Below, in pieces: positions 1 through 11,790 of a stretch of DNA of 64,000 nucleotides (positions are counted from its first letter, which is position 1; every line of letters starts with the position of its first letter). The notes under the pieces were generated by a model. It was not told the DNA's origin. It saw nothing but the letters and a program-made list of their open reading frames with translations, and did no database searches. Origin of the DNA: Rhynochetos jubatus (lineage: Eukaryota > Chordata > Aves > Eurypygiformes > Rhynochetidae). Made by a program: the position numbers and the translations under genes. Where the stretch lies: contig CM050657.1 in assembly GCA_027574665.1 (NCBI GenBank), forward strand, positions 27,775,408 through 27,839,407, written 5' to 3'.

Positions 1-3000
1 GTTTTCCTTCTGAGTGTCGTGTGTGGAAGAAGATACCCTTCTTGCTGCTTTCTAATCCCAGGCAGTGGAAGCCACTCTCTGTTGCTCAGTGATCTCTAAA
101 GGTGGGCAACTTGTAAGGAAAATTCTCCTCTGGAGAAAAGCAATTACAGTAACTGTAACTGGGGTCACAGTCCAGCTGGCCTCTCTCATAAATCTAGTTT
201 TCTGTCAGCTAGATGGGTGACTCTGCATGGTAAACTTGAACCTTGCTGCTCTCATTAAACGGAACTTGGATTAAAGGGATTTAGTGCTTTTGCTGGTTTT
301 GCATGGTGCTGGTTTCCTTTTATTTCCTACCTTAACAAATAATGTATTTAACCTGAACTGTGAAGTAGTGTCCTCTGCAGTAACCATGTCATGTCCTTCC
401 TTATAGCCAGATCTTATTCCCGCATCTTTTCATCCCTGCCTACGAAAGGCAGACATCGCTAATGAGCTCTGTTCAGACCTAACGAGTCTAAAGGGATGGA
501 CAGATGAGTTCTGGTGGCTATAGCTATGGGCAGTAAGATGCTACTGCTTCTGGGCTATCTGCTTGGTCTCCTGCCCGACATGACAACCAGTGCTGACACA
601 GCAGAATGCAGTATGTTAGGGACGTCTTTGAGACACCGGCTCTCTGCAGCACCCTGCAGATTGATGGGGATGGCTCTTGCAATGCGCCCCACCCCTTAGC
701 GAGGGCCAATGGCCCCTGTGGCCTGTGATGCTGCTGTGATGGCAGGGTGTGGGCCTGAGAACAGGGAGGGGAGCTGACTGCCTGGCTGGGGCAGGACGGG
801 GGTGCTGCGTCCTGGGGTCCGGCCTCTGAGGCCTCTCCCAGGACATGGGCTCCTCAGTGTGTCATTGTGGTTGAGCAGCCCCAGTGCTGGCGTGCTGTGC
901 GCTCTGTGTTTTAGCTCATTTTCCTTCTCCCTACAGCCGGCTCTGTATTTTCAGCACAGCGTTTTGACCCATGAAAAGCTGCAGCTAGTGTTCACGTTAG
1001 CTACACAGGTATAATGCAAGGCGATATTCAGCCATGTGTAAAGCAGTATCTGTTTTCCTTCACGTGCCTTAATCTGATCCTTGACCTCAGTGCTGCATTA
1101 CCCACTATTTTTTGTACGCTGTAATGTATCTCTTGCAGACAGTGAGGCTTGAGAAGGCTTAACTTGAGACTGCACGCTGGGAGAAGGCAGCTGGCAATGA
1201 TGGAGGGAAAAGTCAAAGCCACTGTCACAGAACACTTGCCCTGTCATCAGTAGGGTGAGGTGGAGTTGGCTCCTAACTACCCTACGTGACTCCAGAGAAC
1301 TGCCCTGTGTGTCTGGGGATGGATACGGTGCCTCCCACGGCACCAGAGCAATGCAGTCTCTCCTAAAACCCAGCAGTTCTTTCCCTTTGCTCAGACTTGC
1401 ATCCCCCTGGTGCTGCAGGGCTGGAGGGCAGCGCTGGCCTGGCTTTGCTGAGGGGCTCTGCCCGGAGAGCCCCTGCTCTGTGACCCCCGCTTTGGCTGCT
1501 GAAGCAGCTTGTTCCCATTGCCCTGTGCTCTAGCAGGAAGGACACAACAAAGATTTTTGTCTATTCTCTAGCATTTAATAGCTTAGAGATTTTCAAAGGT
1601 TTTGCCTTTTTCTGTGTGTAGTTTTTCAGTGGTTTGGGGCCTGGTTTTCTTTGCTTTTGCTGAGATTTACAGATTGCAGCTCCCAGAGCTGGGTTACTTT
1701 CCTGTGTGTACCACCTCCTCCAGCCCTTCATCTTTTCAGGTCTGTTTTCTGGTCCCTCAGATAAGGGAGGGCAAGGGGGAAGGAAGGAATGGAAGCAGTA
1801 GTTCTGATAGCTGTTGTAATAGCTTTGTGCGCAGAGCAATGAACGCGATGTGATTTTTGGAGGGATTTATAAACAAGTTTGGAAGCCACAGAGGGAGTAT
1901 GTTCTTACCCTCAAGGCACATATGCATACTCATTAACGTTAATGGAAGCTGCAAGCACTGAACAGAAAATAGACCGTGCAGTGGTAAAAGACACGGAGAT
2001 CTAGTTACCCGCTTGGGAACTGAACTGTGCCCAAGACTTGGTAGCTGGTACTTTAGCTGTGTTGTGCTAGTCTATATCTTGTGTACTTAGTATCTTTTTT
2101 TTTTCTTTTTAATTTAACAAATTTCCTTTATATATTCCTCCTCTCTCTTTGCACATTAGGCTGTTGCTCATTTGCTGAGAGATACTGCACCTGTGTAAAA
2201 AAGCACAAAATTCGACGTGCAGCCCCCCTGCAGTATGGGTATCTCTTTGCTCTCGAGAGTGATGGAAGCTGTGATGTTCTTGATAATGGAAAAGCCTTAA
2301 TAATGTGAGTTCAGGGAGCTGTGTGCTGATTTACCAGATTGGCTGCAAACGCAGCTAGTCCAGGAGGAGCCTGCCTGCCCTCAGCCGAGCCAAGTAAGCC
2401 CTGCTGAACGCTTGTGTTTCCTGCTGAGCATGTGGGCTTTTCTGCACTGGTAACCAGCGCTCCAGGGCTCAGGAGAGTTTATAAACCTGATTGCAACCCC
2501 AGGCCCAAACTGCACTTGGGAATTCATACCATTCTGCCCCGCAGTTTGCAAATCATCTAAGACCTCGAAGCGGTGTTGGGTATAATGCTGACATGATGAG
2601 TGGGAGTCTTTCCCGAGGCTGCTGTCACCTTGAGGTCTGCTGATTGTATATGGGCCTGTCCCTGGACATGCCAAGGCAAGGACAGGTGAGCCACTTATTC
2701 ATGCAGTCAGATGGGATCTAGGAGAGAGTATTAGCACAGTTTTCACAACATAGGAAAGTCACTAGGCTGCTTTTAGGGCCAGCCCAGCCCTGGAAGTACT
2801 TCAACTGTGTTCTTGAGGTGTCTGAATCTATTATCTTTACCAGAAAGTTAAGTGTCACCACAGTGAAGAACATCTCTGAAGAAAGCTATCATGTGGGTGC
2901 TCTTGTCCACTGCATGATTAATTTGCAACGTCGATAGACAGCCCCTGTGCAACTAGAAGGTTATGGTGTCAATAAACCCATTCTCATTGTAAAGTCACTG

Positions 3001-4310
3001 CATATCAAGCCTGGAATACTGCTGGAAAAAAATGTAAAAGTTGTCCTATTTGTGACTGTATTTCATTTTGTATTTTGCTGAGAGCTCAGGGAACCATAAT
3101 AGTGAGCCTTCTCAGCATTTCCACCTGTGAGCTGAAATACTATGAAACACTAGGTTCTGGAATTATTTTGCATCATTGAATGGCTTTGAAATCAGGGCCA
3201 GGAGAGGAGGGGAGGAGAAATCCAGGTAATTCTCCTGTCTCATTTTGATAGTCCTTCAGAATTTGTTAGGTAAAACAAAATGCCCATGAAACTACAAAAA
3301 TCACCATTTTGGAATACTTGTACTACACTTCTGTTTTCCATACTGTCTTTAGCATTGTCTGTTAAAGACATTGTGGACAAAAGAGTAAGGGCTTGAGCAA
3401 AAGACCCTGTTTGCCCTCAGAGCTGGTCTGTGATAACAGAGATGTCTGGAAAATTCATTTGGAATTAAAGGAAAAACATGAAACAGATGCACTTTTTATT
3501 CCACAGCAGATACATTCTATTTCCACCTCTTCATCTTACCTTATTTTTAACTGTTATCCTAGTTCTGCTCCCACTTAAACAATCAAATGAGACAAATCCT
3601 TATGGAGTGAAGCATAACTGAGCTCTCAAAGCATCCCCTGCCACGAAGAGGTTGATGCTGGGAGGACCAAGCATCCTCACTCACATGGGTTTACTGGGAA
3701 TGTGCAGTGCTTAGCAGAATCACGTCCAAAGACATTTAAGTCTGGCTCCAGGTGAGATTCTGTCACGGTTATCCTCTGTGTCATCGGCAATTTCTTTCTA
3801 ATGACTGTTAGAATATAGTAGTCTTGGTCGGTGCACTGCTTTGCTGTCTTCATCTCTTCCACTTGGCTTAATACTGGATGACATCAGGCAACATATGCCT
3901 GACGTGCCACAACTGTGTTTGGCACTTCATGCTTTTCAATTTCTAGGCATGCAAACAGCGCTGTGTGAGGATAACGTGTACCACAGTGACAACTCAACAG
4001 AGCACAGCTTCCTTTTTGCAGTGCCAACAGCTTGTCCAGAGGTCACAGTGTACCAGCATGGGCTCTTCATGGATGCACAAGGGGAAAAAAAAGCCAAGCA
4101 CACACAAATTTCTGTGCTAATTTTAGTGGCCATGACTTTGAACTGCTAGCATGTCAAACAAGAAGTACACTGCCCAAAAAGTCCAGCGTGATTTGCAGCT
4201 GGCTGCTGGTTCAGGGTCAGGGAGGCTTAGATATGGGAAGTAAAAAGCTGGAGCATGGTGTACTTGACATCATCAAGAGGCATAGCTCAGTATTATAAGC
4301 TATGGTCAAA

Positions 4311-4872
4311 GGAGGTGATTCTCCCTCTTTGCTCTCGAGAGACCCCACCTGGAGAGCTGCGTCCAGCTGTGGAGCCCTGAATATCAGAAGGATATCAACT
4401 GGTTGGAGCAAGTCCAGAGAAGGCCACGAAGCTGATCAGAGGGCTGGAGCACCTCTCCTATGGGGACAGACTTAGAGAGTTGGGCTTGTTCAGCCTGGAG
4501 AAGGCTCCGGGGAGACCTTATAGCACCTTCCAGTGCCTGAGGAGGCTACAAGAAAGATGGGGGGAGGGGCTTTTTCCAAGGGCCTGTAGCAACAGGACAA
4601 GGGGTAACAGGTTTAAATTGGAAGTGAGGAGACTTAGATTGGATATCAGGAAGAAATTCTTCCCAGAGAGGGTGGTGAAGCACTGGGACAGGTTGCCCAG
4701 AGAAGCTGTGGATGCCCCATCCCTGGAAGTGTCCGAGGCCAGGCTGGATGAGGCTTGGAGCAACCTGGTCTGGTAGAAGGTGTACCTGCCCATGGCAGGG
4801 GAATTGGCACTGACTGATCTTCCAACAGAACAAAGTCCCTTCCAACCCAACCCATTCTATGATTTTATGATT
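4311..4872 (+). mobile_element. CR1 LINE, 5'-truncated 3' end
   Basis: This is a non-LTR retrotransposon remnant of the avian CR1 family, about 560 bp, in the same orientation as NYAP2. It starts inside the C-terminal part of the reverse-transcriptase ORF: the translation around 4480-4776 has the family-typical pattern RTRGNRFKLE, then DIRKKFFPERVVKHWDRLPRE. It ends in the diagnostic terminal octamers ATTCTATG (4854-4861) and ATTTTATG (4862-4869). The reading frame is interrupted and more than 80% of a full element is missing, so it is inactive. Severe 5' truncation is normal for CR1. The exact 5' boundary is uncertain by about 15 bases. Confidence 0.93.
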
Positions 4873-5699
4873 AATTTCCAGTGTGGTGGTACAATATTTG
4901 CCATTGCTTCCATTATTTCTCCGAGATAATCATGAATCATACTCTGCCTTCAAAGGCACACCAACTTGCACATAACAATTGAATAATTCTAGCTCCTCTT
5001 ATCCTTAGTAGTAAAACAAAACCAGTCCTGCAAGTAGAGGACTCTCTGAGCATAAACATGCCTGGAAATAATCAACTCTGTGTTGGGAGCAGGATAGCCT
5101 TTGGGTTGTTGGCCCTAATAGTGCTTTGTGGGATGCAGAAGATTCCTGGCATTTTCATCTCCATGTAGGAGTGCAAAGGAAGCTTTCTCCTGTTTCCTCT
5201 TCATGAAATACTGAAGGATGGTTTAGCTATGAGTCTTGCCTTAGGGTCACAGTGATAATGCCACCAGCATCTTCACTTGAGAAAGTTTTAATAGGGTTAA
5301 GTTTTTGCTTATGACAATGGAAGTCTCAATACTTTGATTTTGATGAATAAGATGGTAAGTAACCCTTTGATAAAAAGGAAAAAACCCACCAGAGCCAAAA
5401 AAAAGCAAACATACAATTGTGCTATACCACTAGTGTGGACTCAAAAACTTGATAGTATGTCTAGCCTGTTTATTTTCTTAAATAAGTTGTTTCACAAACA
5501 AAAGCATGGAAGCCCAAGGTATTCTCTGGTTCTGAATTATTTGAAATTTTCTGTTAAAAATGAGATAATTTTTACAGCTATTGTGGATAACAATCTGCAG
5601 TGATTAATTACCATAAGATCCCAGTTCTGCAATACATGCTTGCACATGAGTAAGTTTTATGCCAAATGGAGAATTCTGCAAATAATACTAACCGTCTCC

Positions 5700-5860
5700 C
5701 TGTGGTGTCAGTGGAGGAACAGGGCTCTTCACACTCTGCCACTGGCTCGGGTGACCTCAAGCATTTTGCCTGGCTCTCAGTGTCCCAGATTCCTCTTCTG
5801 CACAATCGAGGTAGTGAGGAAGGCTTTGTTTTGTGAAGCAGTTTGCAATCAACTTATGAT
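5700..5860 (+). repeat. Probable MIR-like core-SINE remnant (amniote type)
   Basis: The order of motifs resembles an old tRNA-derived core-SINE in the sense direction. There is a GTGACCTCAAGCA segment, then a CTCAGTGTCCCAGATTCCTC segment like the 'cctcagtttcctcatctgtaaaa' block, then GAGGTAGTGAGG, then a TTTGTGAAGCAGTTTG segment like the 'tttgtaaagcgctttg' block of bird and reptile MIR relatives. Identity is partial, and the match is judged by eye from memory of the consensus. The limits are approximate. Confidence 0.45.
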
Positions 5861-6724
5861 CAGAGTATTTCTGCTCACAATCAAACTTGGGCCAAGGGGA
5901 TGTGTGTGAGTGCTTTTGTGAACAGCATTGCAGAAAGAAGCTTTTCAGACAGGAATAGGTGAAAACGATTGTCCTTGCTTAATGTGAAATTCCACACATC
6001 TGTCAGGGTTTCATGTGAACTCAAGGCAGTCACTGTGGAAACGAGGACTTCAAGTAGCTTCTCAGCACAGGAACTGCTCAAGTTCCCTTTCCCAGCCTCC
6101 TGTTGGTATCACTGATGCTGCAGGGTATGAATAAGGATGGCAAAATCCTGGCTGCGATTATGGTCCAGCTCCGTGAAATGCTGAATGCCATGGGTTTACA
6201 GCTCAGTCCCAGGAGATGGTAGGTGACAACCCCCCTCAGAGCTTAGGCTGTTCTTGGCTGTCCTGTACCAGAGGCTGTGCCACAGGGGTATGAGTGAATT
6301 CCTGGGAAGATCGTTGCTTCTGAGCAACAGCAAAACAAAGCAGGCTGTAAACACTGGGGTATAGCAATAACTTCTGGTTTCCTGTGGTGGGACAACTGCT
6401 CAAAGCGTGGGTGCATCCCCATGTCATAGTGACAGGGGGAGTAGATGCCAGTGCAGTCTTCATGGTGAACTTCAACAGCTGCAAGATAGGATGAAAAGGA
6501 ACATTTCTTGCAAAGAAAAGTTGCTTGGCAAAGGAAAAGATGAGGTATGTTATCTCATACAATGTAACTGGGATAACAGTTTCAGCAGTCACTGGTTTTT
6601 CAGTTGCAAAACCAGCACTGGCTTGTCCCCACACGCATGCCATTGCGTTCTGCACTTAGCTGAACCATTAGGGCTGGCTTAGGGGCTGTGCTTTAAGGTT
6701 TGGATAGGTCCAAATTGTAAGTAA

Positions 6725-6781
6725 ATGGAAAGGAGAAGGGAAAGATGGAAGGGGAGGAGAAAAAGGGTAAGAGGAGGGGAA
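6725..6781. repeat. Purine-rich low-complexity tract
   Basis: About 57 bases almost entirely of A and G on the + strand, with only a few T. It is a simple purine/pyrimidine-asymmetric tract and no other function can be read from it. Confidence 0.7.
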
Positions 6782-8639
6782 TGTTCTGTGTGTTCATTGC
6801 ACACACAGTGTGGGAGAGACAAGGGGAAATAATAATACAATTCATTCATGTAAAGAGCTTTTGGGAGCAAAGGATGATCTTGGCTCTCTCTGTCCAGTCA
6901 TACTCTGGAAGTTGTTGCCTGCTTCTTCCCTTAGATATTGGCTAAGATCTTTCGGGCTGTGATACTGCTCTTGCTTTAATCGCCTTTCATTTTCCTCAGC
7001 TTTCCAGACATTTTTGATAGAACGCTCTACTTTTCCTCATTGTTCCATTTTCTGTCTTCTTCTTTCTTCCCTTTTTTGCAGCATACTAGATTTTAATCAT
7101 CTCTTTCTTGTTCCCGCTATTTCTTCCTCTGAGCTTAACTGAAAAGGTTCTGCAGTCGTGGGTGAGGCAGGAACAACTTCTGGCAGCAATTCCTCGGTTC
7201 CTCTTTGTCTTTTCATCCTCTGTCTCACTTCTCGGCTAGCAAAATGAGGTTAAGCCTGGCGTTGGAAACAGGAGAGGGCTCTCCCAAAGATTGTCTGGAA
7301 CTGCATACAACACTGCCAAAATGGTACTGTACGCTGCAGCCATACCAGGTGAAGTTACGGTGATCAGGAGCGGCTGCATGGCCCTTACAGATCGACATTA
7401 TTACAGACTCTCCTAGTTTCCTAGAACACTCTGCAAATAAATGCAAAATGAAGTGATAGAGGCCAAGCGCACAGGGAAGCTCTGGGTGGGAGGATGCTGA
7501 TAAAGTGTGGCTTGTCTGTGACTTTGTCAACAAGTTGTTTAGAGTTGAGGAGGAGAGAGGAGTCACCCATACGGAGATGGAAGAAGGATGAATAGCTGCA
7601 AGGCTTTTTCCCTAAAGCTGATTACAGTGGGTATCTTAGTAATGCTCAGCCTCTGACCACAGCGGTGTTCCGTCTCCAGGCATTGCCGCCTGAGTGTGAC
7701 CTGCTCTGACAATGTTCTGTCCACTTCAGCTATCATCATACTCACCCAAAAAATGCTCAGTGACAACCTGCAGGAACTGCAGGGTCACCATGTGTCCTCT
7801 TGGCAGAGGCAAGAGTGTCCCTTGAGACAAGTTCTTGTTCGCTGGGCTTCGTTTGCTTTCTCGACGCGGCTGCTGCGGCGATGCAGTTGACCCCTGCGAC
7901 CAACCCTGTGCCTTGCTTTGACGTGTGAGCTCCACGGTGGAAAGGCCTGCCAGACCTGTCACTCAGCAGCAGCGAGAGGCTTTTGACACAGCGTCCTCAA
8001 GGAAGAGAATTGTACAAAGCCCACACCATTTCTGGGGGAGAGGAGGTTAGTGAAACCTGCCGGTTCCCTGTTGCTGGTGGGAGACGCTGAGCAGCACTTG
8101 TGGGGCTGACATGCCTCTGGAACAGTGGGACAGGATGCATTTCATGTGGGAGTCCCCGAGAGGTCAGCATCACGCACAGTGTAACCTCCGTGGGTCTGCC
8201 AGCTTGATTTAATGGGCTGCAATTATTTTAGGAGCTTGGCAAACAGATTGCTACTTATGTAAGCAAATAGTGGATTTGACCTACTTCTTGTATCTGTGAG
8301 TAGAAGATGGGATCTAAAATATGAAGTCGCATATCTGTGGACAAATTATTCAAGTCTTTGCATATTGTCACTGCTAGTGTTCTGGACAGGATGTTTGGGA
8401 ACCAAAGCAATGATTAAATCAAGTGAACAAATCCAGACTTTTTTCCTAGATAAATGAAGTAGGTGAGCTACACTTACTGTTTCGTGAAGTATTTGCTTGA
8501 TTTCCTTCTTTCATGTTTCCCTGCAAATCATTTCAGAGTCCACTATTTGGGTGCAGGCACTGGATTTAGACCTCTCCCAGAGCCAGGAAGTCTTGCAGAG
8601 ATTGGTTTCATTCAGTGTCTCTATGAGTACTGGGTCAGA

Positions 8640-8735
8640 AAGCCTCTCTGCCATACCTTCTCCAAGTTCAGGGAAGTCCAGCAAGTGATTTCCCACATTA
8701 TGTGCCTCAGTTACGATAGCTAGTAATCAATAGCA
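8640..8735 (+). repeat. Possible MIR-like SINE remnant
   Basis: The segment at about 8678-8715 (AGCAAGTGATTTCCCACA, then TTATGTGCCTCAGTT, then CTAGTAA) parallels the MIR block 'ggcaagtcatttccc...tgtgcctcagtttcc...tctgtaa' in the sense direction. Only one block aligns well by eye, so this is tentative. Confidence 0.35.
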
Positions 8736-10829
8736 GTGTTGTTCCTGTGAATCCCGGAGTTGCATTCAGACTGGAGTATGCCTTTGTTTACGTGAGCATT
8801 GCCAAATGATATCACAGGGGCCTTCAGTGCCCTTTGGGCACCCTACGTGAATGAATAAGCAGCTCAGCCCTCAAAGGCTTACTGGTATCACAGTGTCCAC
8901 TACATACCAAGCTCAGATGACATAGGTGTGTAAGGCATGTGTTGGTGGGACTCAGCTCGTCACACATACGCAGAAGCATCCTTTCCTGTGCAGAAGGAAA
9001 ATCCTTTCTTTCGGCAGATCCAGAGAAATGCTTCTGCTCTTGCAGTCATCATGCAGCATTGCCGGTAGAAACTCGGGCAGGCAAAATGCAGAGCCCCACC
9101 GACTTGTGTGATATTCTGGGAAGGTGAGACGGGTAGCTGCTGACAGGGAGAGGGGGCAGCTGGAGCAGGATGACAGCTCCACAAGGACCGGGCTCTAATA
9201 GCTGCACCGCTACGAAGATGCGGGTTGGAGGGTGGCGGGGGCTGATGTCACCCATTTTCCGTGTGAAATTAAGTCAGTTTGTGGGAAGCTGTAAGAATAG
9301 AGCCATAACGGTTAATTTACGGTTAAACAGTGAAAGCTGTTCAAGTTTCATGTTCAAGATTACAGTCAAGATACCATAAATGTTGCTTTAAACCCAAAGG
9401 GCTTTACTCATGATCTGTGGCTGTTTTTCCGTGCCCTGTTGTGACCACATTTAACTCTTCCGTGCTCCCACTCTGTGTAGGTTCCCACGGCAGAGCACTG
9501 GAGCCACCAACAAACAAGCACGTACGCCTTGAAAATTAATTCCTCTGCAAGCATGATTCAGTAGTTCTATTTGCACACTCTTACGTAATTCACCTAATGA
9601 TCCTTGTGATTGATAAATTCCTGTGCTGGTTGCCTTTCTGTAGCTAGAAATCCTTCAGATTATAAACAGTTATGGAATTTTTTATTGCTAGTGTTGCACT
9701 GGCGATAAAATCTGTTTCACATTTGCAGACTGCAGGCTATTTGAAACCAAAGAAACCAGCACTTCAGCGATATTGGCTGCATGTGTGGGCAGCATGAGGA
9801 TCCTTTACGCAGATTCTCACTTCCCCAGTAATCCTCCCACCTCTCCCTCCTCAGAGCCTGCTTCCACTGGAAATGATGTAACTTAGAGCCACGCAATGCC
9901 ATAGATCCTGGCCCCTTGTGTCTGGGCGTATTAGTTCATGGATATTTTTCTAAATGGATGCTCAGAAATCATTGCAATCTAAAAGAAGTTGCTGTGAGAT
10001 TTTTTGTTTTCCTTCATTTGCACTCAGTTCATCAGTTTTCCTGCAAAAGGAGGATGATTCAAATTGACTTTTCTTTTCTTACCCAAACCCTTGCTTGCTC
10101 TACCTTTCCAGGGCTGTGCCGGCTGACAATAACTTTCAGCTTCAGTGAATAGTACAGAAAAGCTTGATTGCAAATAATGATTTCTCAAACTATCTCTTTT
10201 CTTTTTTTCTTTGCCTATTCAATGTTGCCTGGAAAAATCAGGGACATCAATTACTCATTCTTTAAAAGAACTAGGATGTGAAGTTCAAAATACATGAAAG
10301 CACGAGGCTGGGCATTCTGGAGACTTAGTCACTTTGTCATACCCTGAAAGTTTTGGAGACCTGTTCACGGTGGGAAAGGGTAATAAGCAGAGCTCAGTGT
10401 GTCAGGCGGGGGGCACAGGCAAGTGCTGGGCTATGAAGGAGAAAAGCTGGAAGTCAGTCTGCTCTGCTGTTTGGGGAGGGACTCTTTTCAGCATGCTGAT
10501 ACTCCCAAGTTTTTGAAATGTCCCAGCATCACTGGGTCTATCCTCATCTTGATAATGCAGAGCAACGGCCCTGCAGCCCCCGCCGTGCCTGGAGGAGTCT
10601 CTGGCAGCAATGCAGCTGGTGCAGTAAGCTGGCTCTTGCAAAGCCCAGGCAGGTAAGGCTTCCTCAGCATATACAGTGTGTAAGGAGCTGTGGTGCTGGG
10701 GCAGAAAATTCCATTTTGTGACCCAGATATACAGCCTTAAGCTGAATCTGGCAGCAGCATGTCTTCAGCCATGGTGCCTGTCAGTTGCAGAAGCTGTATT
10801 TTTGGATGAACGCAGAACTGCATTGAACT

Positions 10830-10930
10830 GCAGGGCCCAATTCTGCTCTCTGCTGTACTGGTGTTTAACTCTGGAATATCACTACTGAAGCCACTGGGTT
10901 TCCACCACTTTGAATTACAGCAGAAATCAA
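10830..10930. repeat. Probable old palindromic MITE-like element
   Basis: The stretch GGGCCCAATTCTGCTCTC, then CTGTACTGGTGTTTAACTCTGG, then CACTACTGAAGCCACTGG resembles a palindromic amniote repeat seen in birds, turtles and crocodilians. In that repeat a 'gaagtcaatgg' centre is flanked by inverted 'ccaaattctgctctca' arms. The right arm here (CAGCAGAAATCAATC) is a degraded inverted copy of the left. The family assignment is from memory and unverified. Confidence 0.4.
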
Positions 10931-11694
10931 TCATTTTAAAAGCTGAAAGAAGTTGTAGCCAAAATAAAGGGACCTAAATACCTTTGCAGGAGTCTCCTTA
11001 ATCATAGCCTTGAGCTGTCTGAGTAGCACGTCAGTATTATTTTATGACACTGTCTTTTAGTCCTTTCATTTTCGGTATAGTTTTGTCCTCTCTAAATGCC
11101 AAAATTATTTCCAGTAAGAGCTAATAGATTCAGGAGAGGGAAGAAATATGCACCGCATTAAATCACTGTGCTGAAACCACCTATTGCTTGCAAAGCTGTT
11201 TGAATGAGTCAGATGGTTCTTATATTCCTTTCGTGTTCTTTTCCCCTTTGCCTTTTTCTACTAGCATCCTTTACAAAAGGAAAAGGTAACTTGCAGGGAA
11301 AGGGCTCGTGTCCATGAGGACAATATTGTTTAGAAAGCCGGGCATTTTTCGTGACAGATATGTTCTCTGGTGTTATTTCAACCCAGTGATGACGTTTCTA
11401 TAGTCGTTTGCTAAGATGCATCTTTGTGTGTATATTTTATGTTTCTTTGCACAGTAGGAATATTTGCCTTCAAAAATTCTTTGGAGAAAAAAGATGCATG
11501 TTCGACACTGCATGTTTCCAATAGATAACGTTTAAATTAAGGTTTATTTTCTACTGTTGCTTTCCAGTGATGGGAACCACTGTGCAAGGATTGATATGAA
11601 CAAATAAAATAAAAACCTTGTGTAAAATACCTAAGAGCCTAAACTGGCAAAAGATAGATGGTGAAAAGGGGCACTGAGGGATAAAATGATAGGC

Positions 11695-11790
11695 GAGGCC
11701 CTGTGGCCTGTGACAAAGAGATGAATTAAACTCAGGTCTCCTGAGTGCCGATCTTTTGCACAGTTCAGAGGACTGTGCCTTTTTAAATTC
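11695..11790 (-). repeat. Probable MIR-like SINE remnant (antisense)
   Basis: The run AACTCAGGTCTCCTGAGTGC, followed by CAGTTCAGAGGACTGTGCC, parallels the antisense MIR-type block 'gaactcaggtctcctgactcccagt...tgctctaaccactaggccatgc'. It lies in an otherwise featureless intron. The match is partial and judged by eye. Confidence 0.42.

Noticed and set aside
2081-2308. 75-codon frame with a hydrophobic start, possible small membrane or cysteine-rich protein
   Set aside because: The hydrophobic start comes from a T-rich low-complexity tract. There is no family match and no supporting signals.
6236-6655. 139-codon open frame on the minus strand
   Set aside because: No recognisable domain, no coding-like composition and no splice partner. 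Several frames of this length are expected by chance in 64 kb on two strands.
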